NCBI GenBank assembly: GCA_036852015.1
Contig: JAANDG010000117.1
Location: 124,001-188,000, forward strand
Length of the DNA: 64,000 bases
Source of the DNA: Pelodera strongyloides
Taxonomy: Eukaryota; Nematoda; Chromadorea; Rhabditida; Rhabditidae
Reading direction: 5' to 3'
Part shown: one piece after another, positions 56,203 to 64,000 of the stretch
Layout: each line of letters opens with the position of its first letter
How positions within the stretch are numbered: position 1 is the first letter of the stretch
Program-made: the position numbers and the translations under genes
Notes under the pieces: model-generated
What the model saw: the letters and a program-made list of their open reading frames with translations, nothing else
Told to the model about the DNA's origin: nothing
Databases searched by the model: none

Positions 56203-57300
56203 TTAAAATACCCCGTTTCTAGGCAGTCTTGGAGTCCTGGGAATTCTGGGTGGTCTTGGAATTCTGGGTGGTCTTGGGATTCTGGGAAGTCTGGGGAACC
56301 TGGGTAGTCTAGGAAACCTTGGAAATCTGGGGAATCTGAGTAAAATTGGAAGGGTCAAGCCCAACTTGAAAGCACAGTAGGCTACAGCACAAAATGCAGA
56401 ACTAGATAACACCAATGTCAAAACAATAAAAATAAGAGGCGCGTTCCTTTGCAGCTCTAGCATGGGGGTGTAATAGATTGGGAAATCTCTCCACAAATCA
56501 CATGTCACACCGCTTAAGTAGTTCCACAAACTACGAGCAATACCGCTTAGATAGTCTAACAAGGCAGGTGCCATATCGCTTAAACAATTCCACAAAACAC
56601 ATGACATACCTCTTAAATAGTTCCACAAAACACATGTCAGAGCACTTAAATAGTTACACAAACTACGAGCAATACCGCATAGATAGTTCAACAAGTCAGG
56701 TGCCATACCGCTTAAGCAATTCCACAAATCACATGTCATACCGCTTAAATAGTTCCACAAACTACGAGCAATATCGCTTAGATAGTCCAAAAAGGCAGGT
56801 GCCATATCGCTTAAACAATTCCACAAAACACATGTCATACCTATTAAATAGTTCCACAAACCACGTGCAATACCGCTTAAATAGTTCAACAAGTCAGGTG
56901 CCATACTGCTTAAACAATTCCACAAATCACATGTCATACCGCTTAAGTAGTTCCACAAACTACGAGCAATACCGCTTAGATAGTCCAACAAAGCAGGTGC
57001 TATATCGCTTAAACAATTCCACAAAACACATGCCATGCCTATTAAATAGTTCCACAAACCACGTGCAATACCGCTTAAATAGTTCAACAAGTCAGGTGCC
57101 ATACTGCTTATATTTTCCCACAAATCACGTTCCATTCTGCTCGCATGTTTCCACAAACCAGGTGCCATACCGCTTAACTCCTTCCATATGCCAGTTGCTA
57201 TACGGCTTGAATCTTTCGGCAAACCAGGTACCATACCGCTTAGATCTTTCCACGATCCAGGCACCATACCGCATAAAGTGTTCCACAAATCTTGTGCCAT
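56203..57300 (-). CDS. 11-residue-repeat membrane protein, copy 2 (intact)
   Basis: An intronless 365-residue frame; an in-frame TAA directly precedes the ATG at 57300. Residues ~1-270 are about 24 tandem 11-residue units such as LSGIARGLWNY and LSGMTCDLWNC, with hydrophobics (Met/Ile, Leu-Trp, Leu) spaced as in an amphipathic 11-mer helix. The central part forms a higher-order repeat of six units (66 residues). A predicted membrane helix spans ~290-315 (LIFIVLTLVLSSSAF...). The C-terminal ~45 residues are repeated R-[FLI]-P and RPP triplets, strongly basic. A plausible model is a membrane-anchored protein with a membrane- or lipid-surface helix and a basic tail. I recognise no family. It may be a gene of the surrounding element or a captured host gene. 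Confidence 0.6.
   Translation of the reverse strand: MAQDLWNTLCGMVPGSWKDLSGMVPGLPKDSSRIATGIWKELSGMAPGLWKHASRMERDLWENISSMAPDLLNYLSGIARGLWNYLIGMACVLWNCLSDIAPALLDYLSGIARSLWNYLSGMTCDLWNCLSSMAPDLLNYLSGIARGLWNYLIGMTCVLWNCLSDMAPAFLDYLSDIARSLWNYLSGMTCDLWNCLSGMAPDLLNYLCGIARSLCNYLSALTCVLWNYLRGMSCVLWNCLSDMAPALLDYLSGIARSLWNYLSGVTCDLWRDFPIYYTPMLELQRNAPLIFIVLTLVLSSSAFCAVAYCAFKLGLTLPILLRFPRFPRFPRLPRFPRLPRIPRPPRIPRPPRIPRTPRLPRNGVF
56480..57300. repeat. 33-bp coding minisatellite
   Basis: The DNA form of the 11-residue repeat: units like TACCGCTTAAATAGTTCCAC followed by AAACCACGTGCAA, about 24 copies, 70-95% alike by eye. Six-unit (198-bp) higher-order copies begin near 56.7 and 56.9 kb. Because the period is a multiple of three, the opposite strand is also open for 292 codons. 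Confidence 0.85.
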
Positions 57301-58585
57301 TTACCTTAAAAATGACATTAAAGGAGGAGGCTCATGAGAATGACGTGCTCAAATAGTTTCCATTTATCGAAAGATGATGGTATTAAATTCCGAAAGACAT
57401 GATTTACAAAGCAAAAGCTTTTAATTGGAAGGAGTAAATCAATATAAAACTATGAATTCTATCAAAATTTTGGATCGTAGTAAATAGTTGATTTCCATAG
57501 TGGTAATGCAAATTTTGTGCTGGCTTGCAAAATGACTTGTAAATTTGCATGTTTAGCTTTGAAATCTACCTTGCATACGATAGGTTCTTTTATTCGACTT
57601 GAGCCCTTTAGATTAATTAATTCCTCCAAACTAAAGCACTGGACCTTATAATGCTTGTTTTTTGGAAGCTCAACGCATCATCCTTCGATAAAAGGAAACT
57701 ATTTGTTCACTTCACTCCCGTGAGCCTTCTCCTTTAAAGGGACGGGTTCACTCATTAAATTATTCTTATTTTTTTTCAAGTGTGAAAAATTCCAAGTCAA
57801 ACATGGTCACAATATCAAAGCACAAGCTCAAGTCCTCATTTAGATATGCTAATTTTTGTCTCAAGTCGCCGACAGGATAGAGTAATATATAAAAGAAAGA
57901 TCTATACAAAAATGTACATGAACTGAAAGTCAAGAGAAAAGTATGGCCCATATATGAATATGGGACCCCGTTTCGACCCCTGTCGTATACGAGGAATTTT
58001 ACCGTGGTGGGGTCTCGTCAGCACGACGGCCATGGCTACAGAGATAAAACGAATAATGAGAAGTAGTGTGGAACATGACACGTGATGAATTAGACGGGAA
58101 TAGTATTGTAATTCAAATATAATAATATATAATAATAAGCATAAAAGAAAAAGTAATAAACGCTCACCTGTATTCCTTGATCTGTACTTTCATGAAACCT
58201 AATAAAGGCTGATGTATGTATAAAGAAAGAAGAAAAAGTAAAGTAAATACAACGTAAATCTTACTTACCTTATTATTGTGTACAAAGGGCAGAAATACTA
58301 TGAATATAGTGTAGACTAATAGAGAAGTGTGGACCTGTGGACACATACCTGGGCCACCCACAGTGATGTCTATTCAGAGAGTGGGTGGGCTAGTTAACCG
58401 CTGTGCGGCAAAAAATGTAGAGCCGCGGAGGATGTGCTACGGTACTAGGTTTGTAGAATAGGCTGAACAAAAGGGCTAGGAGATCAAATCATATGGTTGT
58501 CTACCCAAGTGCAGAGAGATTTAGAACTGGTGCCATATTTATGTATAGGGTATTTGTGAAAAGATTTTTTGAATGTTGACTAAGA

Positions 58586-59160
58586 GGGTGAGGTCCACCT
58601 CAGAAAATCAAAAAGTTATTATTTTCATTGGATTCGCCGTGTCTTCATCTACCAGAATAACTAAAACACTTTTGGCAGAAGATTATTTCCAACGAAATAT
58701 TGAGCAAAACATGGCCCTCTCTGAGTACCGCAGAATACGGTAGTCTGGTACCTTTTTTACGTTTTGGCTGTGAAGAAATTCGAAAAAATTTTCAACAAAA
58801 AATAGGCTCCAAAATAACTACGGAATCATACAAAATGACGAAGACGGGATTAAATGGTTTGTTTAGCTAGGCAAATAAAATAAAACGCATGATTTAAAAA
58901 CACAACAAACGCACAGTCAAACTCCCGCCCTTTTTTAGTTCCCAAACAACGGTGGCGAGAACGCGGTTTATCGTGCACCCCACCCTGTAACGCCTATCGT
59001 AATAATGGTACTGGAGGGCCATTTGTTGCTCCATACCATAGTTCGTTGGAAATAATATTGTGCCAAATTTGTTTAAGTTATTCTGGTAGATACAGACACG
59101 GGGAAATCTAATAAAAATAATAACTTGTTTGTTTTCTGAGGTGGACCTCACACCTCACCC
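58586..59160. mobile_element. ~575-bp element with ~150-bp inverted ends
   Basis: The left end (GGGTGAGGTCCACCTCAGAA...) and the right end (...TTCTGAGGTGGACCTCAC, CTCACCC) are imperfect reverse complements over about 150 bp, including ATCTACCAGAATAACT in both. The centre shows no coding potential. It lies inside the repeat island. Confidence 0.7.
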
Positions 59161-59399
59161 TTTAATATCTTGACCAGGGTATGCATTACTTCGTAATTTT
59201 TTATAAGATTCTTGAACTTAAATTTTAAAGTTAATAAGAGATGAAGAACATATATGTATTCTTATGAGTTCACCTTGTATACAGCTGATTTATATGCGAT
59301 TGCATATAAAACTATCAAACATTGGAAAGCGTATAACGTCAAATGTGTAATCGTCTGTTTTGTTGTACAAATTAACCGACCATCTCTAACGTGTCGTCA

Positions 59400-60931
59400 T
59401 TATAGAAGATTGCAATGTCATCCATATATCTGTACCGTATAGACATATGGTAACTGATAGAGTTATTAGGAGATTGTTTGAAAAAATTGAATTCGATCAT
59501 GGCTTAGTGTAAGGTCAGCCAGTAGCGGGGATCCGTTACCCCCTTGTGGGACCCCTATAACTTGATGGAATAATATGTCTTGAAAGATAAGGTAACTATT
59601 ATTAACTATATATTTAGTCATATGTTTTACTTCATTTCTAGAATAGCAACTATTGGAGAAAATGTCCGTATAAGATGATTTTTTAAAACCAACATTAATT
59701 AAGTTCTTACCTGAGTTATTTATTAAACTCTTTATTTAGAAAAAAAAAAGTTATTGAAACATAAATCGATTAAAGCAAACATTTTATCTATAATACAAGC
59801 ATGCGGAAGGCTAGTGAATAAACTGAAGTCGACCACCTTTATATTTTTAAATCTTTGGATTCTTGTGGAATTGGTGAGAGATATGGAGTTATCGATAGAG
59901 ATAAAGTTGAATTTTTTAGTATTCCAATTATTACTAGCGTTACAGTAGTTTCTAAAGTGGTTACGAAAATGTTTCAAGATCTTTTGTAAAAGTATAGCAA
60001 GATTTTTCAAGGAGCTATGTTTCGCAGCGGTGATAAATCTCATTTTAGCTGTCTTTTTATGTAGCTTAGGTACTCCATAAATATTGGGTACTTTTCTATA
60101 TATTTCAAGGCAACTCACTCTGAAGGTGTTAGAAAACGAAAGATGACGCGCAATAATAACTGTTGATGTTTCAGTAAGATATGGTGAGTAAGTCTCGTTA
60201 CCCCTTACGTCGACCGTGTCTGCATTATCTGGCAAACTTTTGTATGTTCTCTTTCGATTGCGGTCATATATTTATGAAAAGGCTTCGTCCCGCTCACACA
60301 AAATCACAATCAAAATGATAAACAAACTCGTCTCCTTTATATAATAAGATGTTCCGAGAAGGCTATCTCTAATGGGGTTTGCAAGTATGTCCGATTTTCC
60401 TTGCAAGTATCGAACAATTTACCGTATCTTGGCACTACACGAGAATATCTACAGGCAGTTTTTACGACCGATGGCCACGGGACCATTTGTTCAACAAAAA
60501 AATGTCTCTTCCCGCTTTGATGGCGGATTTTCTATAGTGCGGATGTGTCAAAATTACGGTAAATTGCACACGATTTTGTGAATTGATACTTGCAAGGAAA
60601 ACTCGCGGTTTTTGGCATACTTACAAGCCCCATAAGCGAATCAGTATTAGGTATAGCACAATCAAGCTTAGCTAAGTGTTTAGTTAATTTACAGACCGGA
60701 TCACTATAAATAGTAGTAAGGCGTGCTTTGCATTCTTTATTAGAGAAAGGTTCTCGCTTTAGGATGAGTATGTTCAAAATTTCTATTACCTGTAATAATA
60801 TGAAGGGAATTGTTGAGGCATACTTTTTCTTTAGGAGTGCAGAGGTGAAGATAACGTTTGCAGTTACAAGAAATCTGTATATTATTTGAAGAGTTCACAA
60901 GTTTTTTTATGATTAAACACGCGAGGGCCAA
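59400..60931 (-). pseudogene. Reverse-transcriptase remnant (Penelope-like suspected)
   Basis: The longest frame (59732-60235, 167 codons) has IYGVPKLHK, a spaced RFITAAKHSSLKNLA and VVDFSLFTSLPHACIIDKM. The last is the RT motif with catalytic Asp, followed by a (L/Y)(F/Y)TS(L/I)PH segment common in Penelope-like RTs. Downstream, in shifted frames, GVPQGGNGSPLLADLTLS (about 59500-59560) and RYMDDIAIFYND (about 59400-59440) supply the PQG and YxDD motifs. Frameshifts and stops lie between them, and a MITE at 60374-60631 interrupts the upstream part. The element is dead. No GIY-YIG endonuclease was identified. Confidence 0.6.
60374..60631. mobile_element. ~258-bp inverted-repeat element within RT remnant
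   Basis: The left end GGGGTTTGCAAGTATG and right end CATACTTACAAGCCCC are inverted copies, extended inward by CTTGCAAGTATC / GATACTTGCAAG and AATTTACCGTA / TACGGTAAATT. The insertion splits the retroelement remnant. Confidence 0.65.
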
Positions 60932-61277
60932 GTGGAAAACTATATTTTTGTCGGAAACAAATCCTGGGAATGTGTGTTAAAGGAATGTTATTGGAACGGA
61001 AAACGTTTCGGATAGACTTTTTGGGCAAAATTATCTATTTCATGGACTCAATTGCCTGAGCCGCTCCAGGCCAAGTCAAGATTCTCTCGTTTCAATTGAA
61101 CTGTCTACTTACTCTAAACTATACGGTAAGGTCGGGGACTTGAGACACACATTAAAGCTATGACGACTTGAGCTTGTGATTTGATATATTGGAACCATGT
61201 TTGAGGGTGAATTTTTTTTTTCACACCTGATACAACTAACAATAAACTAACGCTCGCGAAGTGACCGTCCCTTCAAA

Positions 61278-61706
61278 GGGACGCGGTCACCGTTTTGGCC
61301 CTTATGTATACTTTGTGTTTTTATTATCTTCATAATTTATAACGTATAGTGTTGGGAAAATGTTTTGCAAGAAATGCGGCAACAGCGAGTAAAATGATGA
61401 CGAAAATTGTTGTCCTCGAACCAATACGCACCGTAACCCTAGTAATTGTCCAGCATATGGCCGTGCCGATAATGACTCGACGAACGTTATTCCACTAATT
61501 CATCGGTCGAATACCTCGCGGGCGTTATAACATTTGGTTTTCTATGGCTAACTGTGGCGCTTGGATCGGGAGCAACTTTTTTAATCAATGAATTTCTCGC
61601 TGAAACCAGCGTTTTTCGTCGGATTTTTCCAATACTATGTTTTTCATACTGTGCAGTTCATAAAAACACAAAGTATACATAAGGGTCAAAACGGTGACCT
61701 CGTCCC
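61278..61706. mobile_element. ~429-bp MITE, ends GGGACGCGGTCACCG
   Basis: Left GGGACGCGGTCACCGTTTTG and right CAAAACGGTGACCTCGTCCC are inverted over about 60 bp, continuing through CCCTTATGTATACTTTGTGT and its complement. The interior has no coding signal. Confidence 0.75.
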
Positions 61707-62156
61707 ATTAAAGCAATTGCCGTTGAAAAATATGTGACACAAAAAATGAACAAATGGAAATGAGCAAGCAAACATATAAGAACCTGGAAAATAAAGGTGT
61801 AGTGACAAAGAAAAGTTTACGAGGTATAAAAAAAAGTAATTTGTGAGAGATTGCATATATGAAAGTAAAAATGACTCTTGTGTGGTGGCCGCGCTTCTTT
61901 ATTAGCTTATCAGTAGGTGGCAATAAATTACTCATACGACTGATATGAAAGGTCATGAAAAAACAACGATAGTAGTCAAAACTTCCATAATGCACCGTAC
62001 TACAAACTCCGGCAGGACTTTTACTCTAAATATCGCACTGTACGGTATAAACTATAAACTACGAGCTTTTGTTTCAAAGAAAAAAATCAAAGAAATCTCG
62101 GATACTCATCATTCATTATTCCTCTCCTGCGGCCGTATGCACGAAAGCTGCCTGGT

Positions 62157-62735
62157 TTGTGTAAAGATTTAAGCGGTATGGCACGCGGTTTGCGGAAAGA
62201 CTCAAGTATTATGGCGGTTGGTTTATGGAAAGATTCAAGCGGTATAGCAACTAGCGTGTGGAAGGAGTTAAGCGGTATGGCACCTGATTTGTGGAAATAT
62301 TCGAGCAGAATGACACGTGATTTGTGGGAAAAATTAAACTGAATGGCACCTGGCTTTTTGAACTATTTAAGGGGTATTGCACGTGGTTTGTGGAACTATT
62401 TAGGTATTGCGCGTGGTTTGTGGAGACGTCTCCCCATCTATTGCACTGCTATACAAGAGCTGAAGATTCCAAATAAGCTACTTCTTGTGACTGCACTGGG
62501 ATTGGTTGTTATTGCCTACTACCTACGGTATGTACAAGAACGGTTTGACCTTTACAGGTTTTCCCACGCTTCCCAGATTCGCCAGTTTCCAAGGTTCCTC
62601 CCTAGACTACCCAGTTTCCCCAGAATTCCCAGAATCTCAAGACCACCCAGAATCCCAAGACCACCCAGAATTCCAAGACCACCCAGAATACCAAGGACCC
62701 CCGAGACTGCCCAAAAATTGGGCATTTTAAATTAA
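62157..62735 (+). pseudogene. 11-residue-repeat membrane protein, copy 3 (right arm)
   Basis: Homologous to copy 1 but in the opposite orientation, within the right inverted arm. Hendecad units (LSGMARGLRKD, LSGMAPDLWKY) run from 62157, an in-frame TGA at 62340-62342 interrupts them, and the frame resumes with ATG for 130 codons. That part contains the membrane helix (LLVTALGLVVIAYYLRYV) and an intact basic tail with repeated RIPRPPRIPRPP. The N-terminus is missing compared with copy 1. It could make a shorter product from the second ATG. Confidence 0.55.
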
Positions 62736-63258
62736 CAAGAACCTACTTCGACTTGACTAGTTTTCGTCTATATGTTGTTCTTTCGCTTCTCCTTTTCCTT
62801 TATCACTGTATTTATTTATTTTGTATTTATTTTGTTTGTGATAAATATTTATGTATATCTGTCACAAGAATAAGTGTGTTCGAAGTTTGAGTTGCAAAGC
62901 GCTCTATATTTGCCAATATTATAAATATTATGTGTTCCGTTATACCAAACTCTAACAATAACACGCTACACATGAGTTCTTTGAAACAGATTCTTGTATG
63001 TATACTTTTCTTAGAATCTGAGCTTATACCGTACAGGGCGATATTTAGGCGGAAAAGTCCTGTTAGACATGTAGTGTGCTTTCGCATGCACGATGCATTT
63101 TGCTCTTTTTCCGCCGCTGCACTGGGATTTGAGTTTTCCAGTCTAAAAATAATGTCCCCTTATAAAATTGCTTTTCATTCAGGTCTTCTTGATCTACGCT
63201 TTACTTTTCTTTCATTTTTTTGTTGTACTTTAAACTTTAATAGAGCCACAACTTGCAG

Positions 63259-64000
63259 ATGAAGCTCAATGCAAACACGAAAATTATTGGCGCCAAATGT
63301 GTTTTGGTACCATACGAAGCAATTCACGTGCCGCAGTACCACAATTGGATGGAGGTTGGTCGTTTTCAGCACGTTATAATTATGTTCATAAAAATATTTC
63401 GTAATTTTAATTATAAGGATATTTATTACTGTGTGAACACCGTACATACAGTAGCATATCATCATCAAGGATACAAAAAAAGCAAGAACTATACGCGCCA
63501 CTGTAATATGGTGCTTGGGTGTTTTTAAATAACTAGTCTAAATAATCATTTTTTTTATATAATTCGTCCAGGATGAAGAGATTCGTCGACTGACTGCATC
63601 TGAGAGATTGTCAATGGAAGAGGAGTTAGAGATGCAGAGAAGCTGGCGAGAAGATGAAGACAAGTGCACTTTTATTGTACTGGATAACGATAAGGATGAG
63701 GAGGTACACATTTGAAGAGAAAAAGACAGAGAGATAGAGGGAGATTGTGAGGGAGAGAGAGAGAGGTAGGGTGAGGGGGGGAAGAAGAGAGCAGAGAGAG
63801 GAATACAACGAAAGAGACAGAGAGCAGAGAAATAAAATCATTTTTTTTTAGATATCGGCTATGGTTGGCGATGTGAATGTCTTCATCAACTGGGACGATC
63901 AATCAGCCGAATGTGAAGTTATGATCGCCGAACCAAGGGCTCGAAGGAAGGTGGGATCATTAGTTGTGCCCCTTATTCCAGGGTTGTTATAAAGTTGTAC
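63259..64000 (+). CDS. NAT9: N-acetyltransferase 9 homologue, 5' part
   Basis: Exons 63259-63354, 63572-63703 and 63852-63950 join in phase 0; the gene runs off the window. The product begins MKLNANTKIIGAKCVLVPY, followed by EAIHVPQYHNWM, IRRLTASERLSMEEELEMQR, SWREDEDKCTFIVLD and MVGDVNVFIN, then CEVMIAEPRARRK, the start of the acetyl-CoA-binding region of the GNAT fold. This is the NAT9 pattern in order. NAT9 proteins are linked to tubulin and microtubule stability in flies; the catalytic half lies beyond the edge. The ATG at 63259 matches the conserved N-terminus. It is only ~130 bp from the right edge of the repeat island. Confidence 0.9.
63720..63832. repeat. GA-rich simple repeat in NAT9 intron
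   Basis: Impure (GA)n tract filling most of the second NAT9 intron (63704-63851); the donor and acceptor on either side are intact. Confidence 0.85.

Larger units (their letters stand above)
57725..61290. repeat. Inner inverted-repeat pair
   Basis: A ~140-bp segment at ~57725-57880 (with TCAAACATGGT and CACAAGCTCAAGTC) recurs inverted at ~61130-61290 (GACTTGAGCTTGTG, ACCATGTTTGA). Both are edged by a GGGACG(G/C) motif next to CTTTAAAG or CTTCAAAG. It encloses the reverse-transcriptase remnant and may be the ends of an older element of about 3.5 kb. Confidence 0.55.
54906..63129. mobile_element. 8.2-kb composite bounded by ~1-kb inverted repeats
   Basis: The left arm (54906 to ~55890) and right arm (~62150-63129) are diverged reverse complements, with outer ends AATCCCAG and CTGGGATT followed inward by AGCGGCGGAAAAA..., and both contain a copy of the 11-residue-repeat gene near their inner ends. 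Between them lie a second and larger gene copy, reverse-transcriptase remnants and several inverted-repeat MITEs. No transposase and no clear target duplication were seen, so it could be a composite transposon, or a repeat-gene duplication in inverted orientation that later collected insertions. It separates RAD9 from NAT9. Confidence 0.6.

Noticed and set aside
56480..57300. CRISPR-like direct repeat array
   Set aside because: Units are contiguous without unique spacers, in a eukaryotic contig, and encode a periodic protein; it is a minisatellite.
63626..63902. Minus-strand open frames over the NAT9 exons
   Set aside because: They are leucine/serine low complexity from the GA-rich intron and antisense to well-supported NAT9 exons.

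Overview
This is an intron-rich eukaryotic (animal) nuclear contig, AT-rich overall, with short exons joined by standard GT/AG introns, most of them 100-700 bp. Animal origin is inferred from gene content: a MEIOC-type meiotic protein, an ARAP-like RhoGAP, a mitochondrial uS9m, a SWEET1-type sugar carrier, RAD9 and NAT9. High gene density, small introns and many small inverted-repeat elements would fit an early-branching animal such as a sponge, but the sequence alone does not fix the species.

Layout, left to right: (1) 1-5.3 kb has no convincing gene, only GA-rich repeats, a tRNA-like relic, a hairpin and one orphan exon-like segment. (2) 5.3-8.1 kb, minus strand: an unrecognised multi-exon gene rich in basic and proline residues. 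(3) 9.6-12.5 kb, minus: a DEK_C + SWIB chromatin/transcription protein. (4) 13.9-27.0 kb, plus: a large proline-rich PH-PH-RhoGAP-RA-PH protein resembling ARAP without ArfGAP; its introns carry several mobile elements, including a 1.5 kb palindromic element with a tRNA-like sequence in each arm. (5) 28.6-34.0 kb, plus: mitochondrial ribosomal protein uS9m (MRPS9). (6) 36.1-43.4 kb, plus: MEIOC, 5' end unresolved. (7) 45.8-48.1 kb, plus: SWEET1/SLC50A1. (8) 49.1-54.5 kb, minus: RAD9, the DNA-damage checkpoint clamp subunit. (9) 54.9-63.1 kb: a repeat island bounded by ~1 kb inverted repeats, carrying three copies of an undescribed gene made of 11-residue repeats plus reverse-transcriptase remnants and nested MITEs. 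(10) 63.3 kb to the end, plus: start of NAT9.

The host genes are mostly housekeeping and show no operon-like link; RAD9 and MEIOC share a loose theme of genome maintenance and meiosis. RAD9 and NAT9 are head to head and are separated almost entirely by the 8.2 kb repeat island, which suggests they once shared a compact intergenic region. A TTAA-flanked MITE family with ends like AGCGAAATACCGGCCGG recurs at least six times in introns and spacers.

Exon boundaries were read by hand from splice signals, phase continuity and remembered family patterns. No alignment or search was run. Starts of the 5.3-8.1 kb gene, the RhoGAP gene and MEIOC are uncertain.
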